Origin: Rhizobium rhododendri
Lineage (GTDB): Bacteria > Pseudomonadota > Alphaproteobacteria > Rhizobiales > Rhizobiaceae
NCBI RefSeq assembly: GCF_007000325.2
Contig: NZ_CP117267.1
Location: 1,736,001 to 1,800,000 of the forward strand
DNA: 64,000 nt
Direction: 5' to 3'
The translations under genes were made by a program, and so were the position numbers. Shown in pieces: positions 16,009 through 25,497 of this stretch. Position 1 is the stretch's first letter, and every line of letters starts with the position of its first letter. The notes under the pieces are model-generated. The model was not told where the DNA came from. It worked only from the letters and a program-made list of their open reading frames with translations, and did no database searches.

Positions 16009-18360
16009 TTACTGTCGAGGATCGATGCCGAGGTCCCGCGCCGGTTTCGGTTTGGCGAATAGATAGCCCTGAACCTGCGTGCAGCCGATCTCCTGGAGGA
16101 CGGCGAACTGCTCCTCGGTCTCCACGCCCTCCGCCGTCGTCGACATCCCCAGGGTCTGGGCAAGAGCGGTGATGAGCCGGACGACGGACAGTGATTCCGA
16201 ATGCAGGGTCAACTCGCGGATGAACGACCGATCGATCTTGATCTTGTCGAAGGGGAAACTTCTGAGATTGGACAGCGACGAATAGCCGGTACCGAAATCA
16301 TCCATAGCAATCGAGATGCCGAGTTTCTTGAGGGCCAGCAAGGTCGACGCCGTATGGGCGCCTGCATCGAGCAGGACGGATTCCGTGATTTCCAGCTCCA
16401 GCCGGCCTGCCTCGAGCCCGCTATCCGTCAGGGCCGCGACGACCGTCTGGATCAGGTTGTCGTTACGGAACTGGATCGGAGAAAGATTGACGGCGACCGT
16501 GATGTGGTCAGGCCAGCGCACGGCATCGGCGCAGGCCTGATTGAGCACCCACGCACCGAGCGCGCCGATCAGCCCAGTATCCTCGGCAATCGGGATGAAG
16601 TCCATTGGCGGGATTTGACCCATCCGGGGATGGTTCCACCGTAACAGCGCCTCATAGCCGGATACCTGACGCGTCGCGGTGTCCACGAGAGGCTGGTAGT
16701 AAACTTCCATCTCGCGCCGCTTGAGCGCTTTGCGCAGATCAACTTCCAGCGCCTTTCGCGCCAGCAGCCGCTCGTCCATGTCAGGACGGAAGACGCGCAC
16801 GCGTCCCTTGCCTTCGGCCTTGGCCTCGTACATGGCCAGATCCGCGTATTTCAACAGTTCTTCCGGATCCGAGGAATGCTGGGGAAACTTTGCCACGCCA
16901 ACGCTGGCGCCAATGGTCACCTCGTGATCGTCCAGCAGGTAAGGACGCGTCAGCTCTGCAACCAGCCGGATCGGCAGCTCAAGGCCCTCCTTCTCGCTGG
17001 CTTCCTCGCTCAAATCCTCGTTGGCTTTGAGAATATTGATGACAGCAAACTCATCGCCGCCGATGCGGGCGACGACATCTCGAGGGCCGACATGGGCGAG
17101 CAGGCGCTGCGATACCCGCTGCAGAAGCTCGTCTCCAACGTGGTGCCCCATCGTATCGTTGACATCCTTGAAGCCGTCGAGGTCAAGGAAACATACGGCC
17201 ACCGCGTCGCCGTCGCGCTTTGCCTCCTTCAGCTTGCGCTCCAGCATCTCCATGAACAGCACCCTGTTCGCCAGATTGGTCAGCGCATCGTGATGGGCCA
17301 TGTGGGCGATGCGTGCATCCAGCCGACGCCGCTCCGTGATGTCCTCGTAGGTAGCAAGCCAGCCGCCTTCCGGCAGCGGCTCGTGGGTCACCACGTAGGC
17401 CTTGCGATCGGAAGCCTCATGCATGAAGACGCCGCGTCGCGCTTCCTTGATCAGCGGAATCTGGAGGGCAAGAAGCTGTTCGAAGGTCGAAGAACCCGAC
17501 CCGGACCCGGAGGTTTTGGCAATGCTGTCAATGGACGTACCGCTGGCGATGCCGCGCGGCCGCGCCGCCATTGTCGAGAAACGGTCGTTGCAGACGATCA
17601 TGCGGCCGCCCTTGTCAAACATGCACAGCGCCTGCGTCATGTTGTTGAAGGCCGTCAGATAGCGGAAATTCTGCGCGTCGGTTTCCCGCGATGTGCGCTG
17701 CAGCTCTTCCGTTGCCCTGTTGAGTTTGTCGCGCGCGCGCGCAAGCAGCCGGTTGTGCTGGACAAGAAGGATGATCAGAGCGATGCCGCAGAGGATGAGG
17801 CCAGCGGTCAGGCCCGTATAGATCAGATGCAGCCGCTCCAGACCGGCCTCGTCTTCATCGATCTTCTTAGCACCGCTTTCGATTGCAGCTGAACCGAGCG
17901 CAATGACATCGGGCTCGATATCGGAGAGGATCTTCAGTGCCGGCTGGGGATCGAATGGCGCCGTATCGCTCGTCGGCATCGAACGGTCGATCGTATCAAG
18001 CGCCGTTTTCAGCTGTTCAATGGCCACCTTGTTGAAATTGTCGTTGCGGACAAAGTTTCGAAAGGTGGCATTTTCCAATACGCCGAGACGATTGAACATG
18101 ATGTCCAGCCGAAGCCGCACATCTTTCAACGACACGCCGCTACCCGGGACCGAATAGGCCAGCAGCGTCTTTTCAAGCCGCAGCAATTCCGAAGACGTCT
18201 GGCTGACGCTCCAGGTCTCGTTATAGCCTGCGACCTGATGCAGGGCTTCCTGCCGCTCGATGATCACATAGGAGAGATAGGAAGAAGAAAGGACGAAAAA
18301 GCAGACCACCCCGGCGAGCACCCACTGGATCTTCCTGAACGCAACGGTGGTGCTTCGCAA
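16009..18360 (-). CDS. Membrane GGDEF-EAL c-di-GMP protein with periplasmic sensor region
   Basis: 783 residues. Membrane helix (about 13-33), a helical periplasmic region of about 150 residues, second helix (about 180-203), a PAS-like domain (about 235-345), GGDEF with intact RIGGDEF, and EAL with all key motifs (YEALLRW, EITES, MDDFGTG, KIDRSF, AEGVE). Both cyclase and phosphodiesterase sites look active, so the balance probably depends on the sensor. Its start is 6 bases after the stop of the secreted protein gene upstream, so the two form an operon; that secreted protein may be its periplasmic input (inference). Confidence 0.93.
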   Translation of the reverse strand: MRSTTVAFRKIQWVLAGVVCFFVLSSSYLSYVIIERQEALHQVAGYNETWSVSQTSSELLRLEKTLLAYSVPGSGVSLKDVRLRLDIMFNRLGVLENATFRNFVRNDNFNKVAIEQLKTALDTIDRSMPTSDTAPFDPQPALKILSDIEPDVIALGSAAIESGAKKIDEDEAGLERLHLIYTGLTAGLILCGIALIILLVQHNRLLARARDKLNRATEELQRTSRETDAQNFRYLTAFNNMTQALCMFDKGGRMIVCNDRFSTMAARPRGIASGTSIDSIAKTSGSGSGSSTFEQLLALQIPLIKEARRGVFMHEASDRKAYVVTHEPLPEGGWLATYEDITERRRLDARIAHMAHHDALTNLANRVLFMEMLERKLKEAKRDGDAVAVCFLDLDGFKDVNDTMGHHVGDELLQRVSQRLLAHVGPRDVVARIGGDEFAVINILKANEDLSEEASEKEGLELPIRLVAELTRPYLLDDHEVTIGASVGVAKFPQHSSDPEELLKYADLAMYEAKAEGKGRVRVFRPDMDERLLARKALEVDLRKALKRREMEVYYQPLVDTATRQVSGYEALLRWNHPRMGQIPPMDFIPIAEDTGLIGALGAWVLNQACADAVRWPDHITVAVNLSPIQFRNDNLIQTVVAALTDSGLEAGRLELEITESVLLDAGAHTASTLLALKKLGISIAMDDFGTGYSSLSNLRSFPFDKIKIDRSFIRELTLHSESLSVVRLITALAQTLGMSTTAEGVETEEQFAVLQEIGCTQVQGYLFAKPKPARDLGIDPRQ

Positions 18361-18366
18361 CGCCTG

Positions 18367-18876
18367 TTACTCCACGACGAGCTTGGCGAGTTGCCAGGCT
18401 GATCGGCCGTAATATGTCTGCGTCTGCAACTCGCTGTTGCTGTCGAACGGATAGACGATAAACAGCGGTCCCTTGTCGCGAACTGGCATATATTGACCGT
18501 CGCGCTTAATCGCCAGCATTGTGCCGTACTCGGCGAAATCGGAAATCGGGATGTTGATGGCGTAGTCGTTGAGTGCGACTGCGCGGACGCTTGTGCCTTT
18601 GGCGCCGACCATCTTCATCAGCTTGTCCATAGGCACGCCCTCGAACGTCACCACGCCCTCGTACCAGGGCGTCTTGGTCGACATCTTTTCCATGCCGAGG
18701 GCCTCCAGCATAGGCAGGTCGAACTGCGCAGTCCCCGCAACATTGGTGTTTGTGATGTCACCCGAAATCACCAGGATCGGCGCAGACTTCGGCGCAGCAA
18801 GAGATTGCGCCATTGAGGCCGATGACACCGCAAGACCGACGGCGACTGCGATAACCGCCCAAAATAACTGTCGCAA
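18367..18876 (-). CDS. Secreted protein of the molybdopterin-oxidoreductase fold
   Basis: 169 residues with a clear signal peptide (hydrophobic 5-20, cleavage near SMAQS). The mature part looks like the small oxidoreductase molybdopterin-binding fold, with the family-like segments YEGVVTFEGVPMDKLM and NDYAINIPISDF. No cysteine exists in the mature protein, so the Cys ligand of a true Mo enzyme is missing; a binding or sensing role is more likely than catalysis. It is the first gene of a two-gene unit with the GGDEF-EAL protein and ends with the conserved-looking YYGRSAWQLAKLVVE. Confidence 0.75.
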   Translation of the reverse strand: MRQLFWAVIAVAVGLAVSSASMAQSLAAPKSAPILVISGDITNTNVAGTAQFDLPMLEALGMEKMSTKTPWYEGVVTFEGVPMDKLMKMVGAKGTSVRAVALNDYAINIPISDFAEYGTMLAIKRDGQYMPVRDKGPLFIVYPFDSNSELQTQTYYGRSAWQLAKLVVE

Positions 18877-19185
18877 GAAAAGCTCCGATTCGAATAATTT
18901 TAAAATATGTGCGCTTGAAAATTCTTAATCCGGTAACCCCGAAAGGTCAGTTATCACCCGATCAATCATTTGCAACTGCTCTTGCTGCCGGGCAATCTCC
19001 CAAAGCCGGTCTTGGCCAGGCAGATCACTATCTACAGCGCGCCTGACGTGCAGGCTGGCATTTTGATCCCGGCTCAATTGCACTGAAAAGTTCTGTATTC
19101 TGCCGGCGCAACCCTTCAGCGAGCACTTTTGTTCCAGACTTTTGAAAAAGACCTGGCTTGGACAACATTAAGGGCTTGGACAGCA
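18877..19185. other. 309-base stretch without a recognisable gene
   Basis: No convincing reading frame with a ribosome site is present on either strand. The part next to 18876 is AT-rich (tracts of A and T at 18896-18930) and probably holds the promoter of the secreted-protein/GGDEF-EAL operon. The far end contains a short tandem repeat. Confidence 0.5.
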
Positions 19186-19191
19186 CTAAGG
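19156..19191. repeat. Two tandem copies of an 18-base unit
   Basis: GCTTGGACAACATTAAGG (19156-19173) is followed directly by GCTTGGACAGCACTAAGG (19174-19191), differing at two bases. The second copy includes the stop codon of the 77-residue gene, so slippage here would change only the 3' end of that gene. Confidence 0.8.
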
Positions 19192-19419
19192 GCGATCGAC
19201 CTGGTGGATGGCAGAGACCTTGATCCGCCATCCGTCGAGTTCGAATGTCCCGTCCCGGCTTGTGACCGCACGGACAATATCCGCATCGGTAATTTTCGCC
19301 TTTTTCGGGGCCGTCTTGCCAACGATGGCCCGCAGGCGTGGCAGGGTGAGTACGCCATTATGCAGCGCAATGCCCCTGTAATGAACAGAAGCGTGAAAAA
19401 GCGTGGAAGCCTCGATCAT
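19186..19419 (-). CDS. Hypothetical protein, 77 residues
   Basis: Small basic protein, no signal peptide or membrane helix and no motif I recognise. It has a Lys-rich middle (GKTAPKKAKITDAD) and ends KVSAIHQVDRP. Start ATG at 19419 is favoured because GGGAGG lies five bases before it; a second ATG directly upstream at 19422 is too close to that site. The last codons fall in the 18-base tandem repeat. Isolated between a gene-poor stretch and the tRNA-Lys region. Confidence 0.5.
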   Translation of the reverse strand: MIEASTLFHASVHYRGIALHNGVLTLPRLRAIVGKTAPKKAKITDADIVRAVTSRDGTFELDGWRIKVSAIHQVDRP

Positions 19420-19599
19420 CATCACCTCCCTGATCGACCATCGGCGATCCTCCTCGCAGGTCCCGATACCCATAACTTAGTAACATGACGCATTCGGCAC
19501 AATGGTGGGGTTATCGGATGACGCGTTAAGCGCGAAATTCCTTAACGAATTTTATAGAATTCGCGGAAAGGTCCAGACGGGAACGTGCGTACCAAGACC

Positions 19600-19624
19600 G
19601 TAGGTATCCTCGAAGAATACCTAC
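19600..19624. repeat. Inverted repeat downstream of tRNA-Lys
   Basis: GTAGGTAT (19600-19607) and ATACCTAC (19617-19624) form a perfect 8-bp stem with a 9-base loop, 25 bases beyond the tRNA 3' end. On the tRNA strand the T-run precedes the stem, so it is not a classical terminator; it could limit 3' trimming or act as a processing signal. Confidence 0.45.
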
Positions 19625-19648
19625 AAAAAATTGATTTTAAAGAGAATT

Positions 19649-19724
<76 letters not shown>

Positions 19725-19848
19725 GCACCGCTTGTTCTTCCGGTGTGAGGGCGATATAAATAGGATCGCTTTCATTGTCCAGCCGATTGACGAATTTTCT
19801 TTGCCGAATTGTCAAAAAAAACCGGATAAGTCAGAAAATCCTTTAAAA

Positions 19849-20766
19849 TCAAAGATCCAGCGTTCCGGACGCGATACGAACAGCTTGTCCGCCGATACGC
19901 GCATTGGAGATTTCGCCATTGGTGACATCGATGTGAAGATGGATGAGCGACGGCCTGCCCATCTCAACGCCCTGCTCGACGATGATCGGATGATGGCCAT
20001 CCGGCAACCGGTCGAAGTGGTGGATGGCGCCGGATAGCGCAGCGACTGCGGACCCCGTTGCCGGATCCTCGACGATACCCATGCCGGCGGCAAACATCCG
20101 CGCATGGAACTTTGCGGTGTGGTTGACCGCGCCTCGGCAGTAGAGGTAGGCCGAGGCCAATGCCCCGTCGACGAAGGGCACAGTCTTCTCCCAGAGCTGC
20201 GGATCGAACTCCACACGCCCGGCGGTGCCGATGTCGCGCACGGGAATGAGCAGAAACGGCACGCCCGCCGACCACAGCGACACGACGTGATTCTCGAAGG
20301 CGAGTTCGCTCGGCTGCAATCCCAGGGCATTGGCTATACCGAGCCTGTCGAGCGGCAGGGTGATCTGCTGCGATTTGCGCGGCAGGTCGAATTCGGCAAA
20401 GCTCGCCTGTCGCTGGCGGAGGCGAACGGCGCAGCGCACCGGTCCGACCTTCTCCTCGAGCACGCACACCAGATCGAGTTCGCCGCCATTTCCGGCATGA
20501 TTGCGCTCGGCAAGAGCTATAGCGGTGCCGACGGTCGGATGGCCGGCAAACGGCAGTTCACGCCCGGGCGTGAATATCCGCAAGCTGGCGCTGTGGGCAG
20601 GATTGGTCGACGAGCAGACGAAGACAGTCTCCGAAAGGTTCATCTCTCTCGCGATCGACAGCATTTCCGCGTCGCCGAGCCCGTCCCCGTCGAAGATCAC
20701 GGCCAGCGGATTGCCGGCCAGTTTGCGATCGGTGAACACATCGTAGATGCCGTAACTGCGAGCCAA
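19849..20766 (-). CDS. PhzF-family isomerase/epimerase-like protein
   Basis: 305 residues of the PhzF fold: N-terminal YDVFTDRKLAGNPLAV with the conserved Asn-Pro, an NLSETVF segment with the catalytic-type Glu, PFAGHPTVGTA, and the C-terminal ATGSA motif. Family members isomerise or epimerise diverse small acids; the substrate here is unknown. The gene appears to start with TTG at 20766: AGGAGG lies five bases before it and the protein aligns from that point, with no better ATG. It is the last gene of a same-strand run beginning with the ABC importer at 26475. Confidence 0.9.
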   Translation of the reverse strand: MARSYGIYDVFTDRKLAGNPLAVIFDGDGLGDAEMLSIAREMNLSETVFVCSSTNPAHSASLRIFTPGRELPFAGHPTVGTAIALAERNHAGNGGELDLVCVLEEKVGPVRCAVRLRQRQASFAEFDLPRKSQQITLPLDRLGIANALGLQPSELAFENHVVSLWSAGVPFLLIPVRDIGTAGRVEFDPQLWEKTVPFVDGALASAYLYCRGAVNHTAKFHARMFAAGMGIVEDPATGSAVAALSGAIHHFDRLPDGHHPIIVEQGVEMGRPSLIHLHIDVTNGEISNARIGGQAVRIASGTLDL

Positions 20767-20835
20767 ATCAGCCTCCTGAAATCTTCGACGACGGGCAACC
20801 TGCCCGACCGCGCTGCCAAGTGCAAGGCGACTGGC

Positions 20836-21576
20836 TCAAGCCTGCCGATTGAAATACCAGTCGAGGATGGTCACCATACTCCCGTGGTAGGGCTGAGCCT
20901 TCGGATCGGCCGAACGAATGACCACAGCGCCGGCAATTTCCTGCTCCTCGTCGTCAATCATGTGCCGCTCGATTGCCGCCACCAATTCTTCCGCCGTCTG
21001 CGAAAAACGGAAAATGCGAAACAGCGTGACGGTGCTGTTCTGGTGGACCCCGTAATATCCGCCATCGGCCGTCGCAAGGTCCAGATCGAGCCCGGTTTCC
21101 TCCCCTACCTCGCGACGCATATTGGAGGCTATGTCGCAGAAACCGTCGACGATATCGTGTTCGTCTAGCGAGCCGGCAGCAAAATACACCTGGCCGGGAT
21201 TGGCGGTATGCGCGCCCATCCTGATTGCCACCAGCGCCCCATCGGAGCTTGCTATGACGGGATAGCCGAACAGATGAAAGCCGCCGCTGCGATCCGCCTG
21301 CTTGCGCCACCACATGAAGGACGAGAACGGCACCACGTGCCCCTCGCCGCGAATTCCGGCAGAGGTGATCTCCAGACGTCGCTGGAACACCATCCGGCCG
21401 TCGAACAGCGTCGGGTTGGCGGCAATCTCCGCTGCCCAGTTGGCCGTGATGGCATCGGCATTGGCAAGATGGACCGGATGGTCGCCGGCCAGCACCCGCA
21501 GTTCTACGGCAGGAACCGCAAAAACAGTCTTCTCAGGCGGCCATCCGGCGGTTTCTTCGATGCGTGTCGTGTTCAT
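20836..21576 (-). CDS. NUDIX-like protein with a degenerate Nudix box
   Basis: About 246 residues. The second half of a Nudix signature is clear (RREVGEETGLDL), but the upstream Gly and first Glu are replaced (Asp and Cys at those places), so catalysis may differ or be lost. The N-terminal part aligns with the larger NUDIX proteins of rhizobia that are often annotated as hypothetical. Start is uncertain: ATG at 21576 or 21594; neither has a strong ribosome site. It lies between PhzF and the 2-oxoglutarate oxygenase, all on the minus strand. Confidence 0.75.
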   Translation of the reverse strand: MNTTRIEETAGWPPEKTVFAVPAVELRVLAGDHPVHLANADAITANWAAEIAANPTLFDGRMVFQRRLEITSAGIRGEGHVVPFSSFMWWRKQADRSGGFHLFGYPVIASSDGALVAIRMGAHTANPGQVYFAAGSLDEHDIVDGFCDIASNMRREVGEETGLDLDLATADGGYYGVHQNSTVTLFRIFRFSQTAEELVAAIERHMIDDEEQEIAGAVVIRSADPKAQPYHGSMVTILDWYFNRQA

Positions 21577-21665
21577 TATAAATTCCAGTGTCATGAGGTC
21601 GGAAAGTCGAGATGCGTGCTGCCTGTGCAAGCCACCGCATCAATGGCATCTCGATATCGGGAAAT

Positions 21666-22661
21666 TTAGCCGGCCTTTCCTGTGACGGTCGATTTGAACT
21701 TGCCCATGAGGTAGGGGCCGGAAAGGACAGGGGCATATTTCGGGCTATCGCCTGGCGCCACGCACGATGGCAAGCAGGAGATTTCCGAAAACCAGTTCGG
21801 CTGGTGAAAGAAGGCCAATGACTGGCGACGCTGTAGCCCACCCTCCTCCGCAGACGGATTGACCACCCTGTGCATAGTCGAGACCCAGCGGTCGTTTGTC
21901 CACAGCGCCATAAGATCGCCTATGTTGATGACAAATGCACCGGGTACTGGCGGCACCGGTGTCCAGCTGCCGTCCGGTGCGATGATCTCAAGGCCTTTGG
22001 ACCCCGGCTGCGGGAGCAGGATCGTCAGGCTGCCATAGTCCGTATGCGCACCCGCACGCAGTTGCCCCGGTTTGGGAGACACTGCCTGTTCCGGATAATT
22101 GAGAGCTCTGAGGGCGCTGATGGGAGCGTCGATATGGGCATCGAAAAAATGTTCGTCGAGCTGCAGTGCCGTCGCGAACACCCGCATGATCCGCGCAGCC
22201 AGGTCTTCCATTGCGGTATAGTAGTTCTTCCAGGCCTCGGTGAAACCCTGCGGCGCAGATGGCCAGATCGTCGCCGCATAGCAAAAGCTAAGCGCCTCCG
22301 TATCCGTCATACCCGGCGGTACGGCCAGCGGCCCGCCATTGAAACTCTCTTTCAGATCAGGCGGTGTCTCGACGTTACGCGATTTCGCCAGCGCTTCCGT
22401 GCCGGGCCCGAGATAACCGTAGGGGTAGCCAGGATAAGGGGCACTGGCCTGCTGTTTCTCTGCCGCGGGCAAGTCGAAGAAGGCCTTTGTCGTAGCCCAG
22501 ATGTCCTGAATAATGCCGTCGCTGATGCCGTGGTTGGCGATTGCCAGGAAGCCTGTCGAGCGGCAGATATCATCGACGACATTGCCAAGCCTTCGCTTAT
22601 CGGAAGCCCCTGCAGCCTCATAGGCGCCGAGATCGAAGATTGGAAAAGCTGTGCTCTGCAT
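21666..22661 (-). CDS. 2-oxoglutarate/Fe(II) oxygenase, isopenicillin-N-synthase-like
   Basis: 331 residues. N-terminal DIOX_N-type region (FPIFDLGAY; GFLAIANHGI) and a C-terminal double-stranded beta-helix with the iron ligands HTDYGS (His, Asp) and a distal His in MHRVVNP, followed by an R-x-S-like RRQSLAFF for the oxoglutarate carboxylate. It should hydroxylate or oxidise a small molecule using Fe(II); substrate unknown. ATG at 22661 follows AAAAGGAG at six bases. It lies 85 bases after a ferric-type ABC importer on the same strand, which may supply either iron or the substrate. Confidence 0.9.
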   Translation of the reverse strand: MQSTAFPIFDLGAYEAAGASDKRRLGNVVDDICRSTGFLAIANHGISDGIIQDIWATTKAFFDLPAAEKQQASAPYPGYPYGYLGPGTEALAKSRNVETPPDLKESFNGGPLAVPPGMTDTEALSFCYAATIWPSAPQGFTEAWKNYYTAMEDLAARIMRVFATALQLDEHFFDAHIDAPISALRALNYPEQAVSPKPGQLRAGAHTDYGSLTILLPQPGSKGLEIIAPDGSWTPVPPVPGAFVINIGDLMALWTNDRWVSTMHRVVNPSAEEGGLQRRQSLAFFHQPNWFSEISCLPSCVAPGDSPKYAPVLSGPYLMGKFKSTVTGKAG

Positions 22662-22746
22662 GGCGACTCCTTTTGAACGACACTCGACTGAAACACAGCT
22701 GGCAGAGGGCGACAACCACCTCATGAGGGAGATCGCCATTCAGTGG

Positions 22747-23781
22747 CTACAGCCTCCAGCCGGCGCGGATGACGACCGGTATTCGGTCGCCCGGTGATAC
22801 CGAATGGCGGGTGTAGGCACGCAGGACCTGGCCATCGGGCAGAGCCAGCCGCACGGCATAGCGCTCGCCCTCGTAAAGCACCGCCTCCACGCTGCATTCG
22901 ATCCCTTCGGCATCGACGATGACGTCCTCCGGACGCACCAGAATATCGATAAATGCGCCACCACTGCTCGACGAACCCGCTATCAGAGGCGCCAGCGCCC
23001 TCCAGTCGAGGGCTCGCCCGACCGTCTCGGGCGATAGCGGCAGCGAAAGAATGCTGCCTTGGCCAATCAGGCTGCCCACCAGCTTGCCCTCGGGACGGGC
23101 ATAGATATCGGCGGGTTCGGCAACTTGCAGCAAACGGCCTTCGGACATGACGGCAACATCCGTTGCCAGCGCCATCGCCTCACTCTGGTCGTGCGTCACA
23201 TAGACCATCGTGGCACCGGAGCGCTGGTGAAACTCGCGGAACGTTTCCTCCATCTCTTTCTTCAGATGCCGGTCCAGATTGGCGAGTGGCTCGTCGAGCA
23301 GCACCACGTCGGGCGATGTCACCAGGCAGCGCGCCAGCGCCACCCGCTGTCGCTGGCCGCCGGAGAGGTCGGCCGGCCGACGCTCGGCATAATCACCAAG
23401 CCGCACGGTGCGCAGCGCCTCCATCACCCTGTCGCGATAGTCCGAACCGGAAATGCCACGGACCTTGAGCGGATAGCCGACATTATCGGCGACGTTCATG
23501 TGCGGCCACAGCGCATAGGACTGGAATACCATCGCCATATTGCGTTTTTCCGGCGGGAGCGCGGATGTCGCATTGGCAAGCAAACGGTCGCCGAGATGGA
23601 TCGAACCTCCCGTCGGCTGCTCGAAACCGGCAATCATCCGCAGCACCGTCGTCTTGCCGCAACCGGATGGCCCGAGAAGCGCGAGGAACCCACCCTCGCG
23701 CACGGTCAGCGAAAGTCCTTCGACGGCGGCGCGACCCGTTCCGAAATCCTTGCTGAGCGTATCGAGGATCAGCTGCGCCAC
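22747..23781 (-). CDS. ABC importer ATPase, FbpC/PotA-like
   Basis: 344 residues. Walker A (GPSGCGKTT), ABC signature (LSGGQRQRVALARCL), Walker B (VVLLDEPLANLD), His-switch (VTHDQSEA), and a C-terminal TOBE domain (about 240-344, containing VRPEDVI). It powers the fused permease encoded just upstream. The start is GTG at 23781, preceded by AGGGAG, and it overlaps the permease gene by 13 bases, so translation is coupled. ATPases of this subgroup serve iron(III), polyamine, phosphonate or thiamin importers. Confidence 0.93.
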   Translation of the reverse strand: MAQLILDTLSKDFGTGRAAVEGLSLTVREGGFLALLGPSGCGKTTVLRMIAGFEQPTGGSIHLGDRLLANATSALPPEKRNMAMVFQSYALWPHMNVADNVGYPLKVRGISGSDYRDRVMEALRTVRLGDYAERRPADLSGGQRQRVALARCLVTSPDVVLLDEPLANLDRHLKKEMEETFREFHQRSGATMVYVTHDQSEAMALATDVAVMSEGRLLQVAEPADIYARPEGKLVGSLIGQGSILSLPLSPETVGRALDWRALAPLIAGSSSSGGAFIDILVRPEDVIVDAEGIECSVEAVLYEGERYAVRLALPDGQVLRAYTRHSVSPGDRIPVVIRAGWRL

Positions 23782-25463
23782 GGCACCACTCCCTTCGGCA
23801 GCCGATTGGCCAGAAGCTCCAGAAGCAGCATCAGGAGAACCACCATCGCAACGACCAGCACGGACATCGCAGATGCGAGGTCGGAGCTGCCGCTGTCGTC
23901 GAGATTGTAGATGACCACGCCAAGCGTCTGCGTGCCCGCCGACCAGAGCAGCGCCGACACCGTCAACTCGTTGCAGGCAATGAGAAATACGAGGATGACA
24001 GAGGCACCGGCGGCCGGCGCTATCAGCGGCACGATGATATCGACCAGGCGGCGCCGGAAGCCTGCCCCCGAGAGCCGCGCCGCTTCTTCCAGCGCCGGAT
24101 CAAGCTGCAGGAACGCGCTCATCACCGGTTTGAGGCTGACTGAAAAATAGGCCGAGAAGTAGGCAAGCAGGACGATCCAGATCGTGCCGTAGAGCGTGAC
24201 ATGGATGAGCGGCAGGGGCGCTGCAAACAGCAGGATGAAGCAGACAGCGATGATGATCCCCGGCAGCGAATAGGGAATGTCGATCAGCCCCGCCAGCAGC
24301 CGGCTGGCAAGGTCCCGCCGCTTCGTCAGCACGTAGGCGGCAAGCACCGTCAGCACCAGCAGGCCGAGCGCTGTGGCGCCAGCGAGAAACAGCGAATTGC
24401 CAAAAGCGACCCGTGTCACCGACTGGTGAAACAGGATTTCCTCGAAGGCATGCAACGATGCCGTCTTCAACGAAAGCGGCACGCCGTAGGCAGGCACCAG
24501 CGCGCCGGCGACAAGCGCAAGGAATGGCGCCACCAGCATGATGAAGACCAGCCCCCAGAGCAGCGGTCCGGCGGCAAGTTTCCAGCGTCCAAGCGCAAAG
24601 GCAGCTGACGCACCGGAGAGACCGATGACGCGGTAATCCCGCCCTCGCAGCGCCCGGTTCTGCAACGCAAGCCCGGCAATCGAAATGACCGCGATGATCG
24701 ACGACAGCACGGCGACATCCCCGAATGTGCGCGGGCCAAAGGCGGAGAACTTGGTGAAGATCAACGTCGACAGCGTGAAGATCGAGGCGGGAATGCCGAG
24801 GATCGCCGGAATGCCGAAATTGCCGATGGACGAGACGAAGGCGATCGCAGCACCGGCAACGATGCCCGGCATCGATAGCGGAAGGATGACATCGCGAAAA
24901 ACCCGGAAGCCACCCGCGCCGGAAAGCCGGGCAGCCTCGACGCCATCGCGCGGCAACGCCATCAGGCCGGCCCGCAGAGCGAGATAGACCAGCGGCGCGT
25001 GCTGCACACCGTAGAGCAACGCGATACCCCCGATCGAATAGAGCGGCTGTGGCGACCCCAGCGGCGGCGCGATGTGGAGTGCTTTGAGCAGCGGGCTGGA
25101 GGGGCCGCTCATCTGCACCCAGGCGAGCGCCGTGACCTGCGGCGGGATCATCATCGGTAGCACGAAGAGGAAACTGAGAATGCCCTTTCCGGGGAGATCG
25201 GTGAGACTGAGCAGGAAGGCAAACAGGCAGCCGATGGCCACGGAAATGACAGTGCCGATCACCGCAGTCTCGACCGTGTACCAGGTGGATTGCCAAAGGC
25301 CGGGATCGGAGACGAGATCATAGGCGCCGCCGTGCAGCAACGCTGCGATGCCGGCAACGGCGAGCCGCACCAGTGGCGGGGCCGAGAGGATCAGAACGGC
25401 AAGGACGACAAGGGGAAACAGCCAGGCTGGCTGGCCGTTTCCCCGGCGAAGATAGTCTGTCAT
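23769..25463 (-). CDS. ABC importer permease, two fused modules (FbpB-like)
   Basis: 564 residues with about twelve predicted membrane helices in two repeated six-helix modules, each with a binding-protein-dependent transport EAA loop (GVEAARLSGAGGFRVF in the first half, ALEEAARLSGAGFRRR in the second). This double-module layout is typical of ferric iron (FbpB/SfuB) and 2-aminoethylphosphonate permeases. The start ATG at 25463 lies 34 bases after the binding-protein gene, and its end overlaps the ATPase start. Forms the inner-membrane channel of the importer. Confidence 0.93.
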   Translation of the reverse strand: MTDYLRRGNGQPAWLFPLVVLAVLILSAPPLVRLAVAGIAALLHGGAYDLVSDPGLWQSTWYTVETAVIGTVISVAIGCLFAFLLSLTDLPGKGILSFLFVLPMMIPPQVTALAWVQMSGPSSPLLKALHIAPPLGSPQPLYSIGGIALLYGVQHAPLVYLALRAGLMALPRDGVEAARLSGAGGFRVFRDVILPLSMPGIVAGAAIAFVSSIGNFGIPAILGIPASIFTLSTLIFTKFSAFGPRTFGDVAVLSSIIAVISIAGLALQNRALRGRDYRVIGLSGASAAFALGRWKLAAGPLLWGLVFIMLVAPFLALVAGALVPAYGVPLSLKTASLHAFEEILFHQSVTRVAFGNSLFLAGATALGLLVLTVLAAYVLTKRRDLASRLLAGLIDIPYSLPGIIIAVCFILLFAAPLPLIHVTLYGTIWIVLLAYFSAYFSVSLKPVMSAFLQLDPALEEAARLSGAGFRRRLVDIIVPLIAPAAGASVILVFLIACNELTVSALLWSAGTQTLGVVIYNLDDSGSSDLASAMSVLVVAMVVLLMLLLELLANRLPKGVVPWRS

Positions 25464-25497
25464 GCGTGGTCCAGGTTGATCGACAGGGTCTTTTAAC

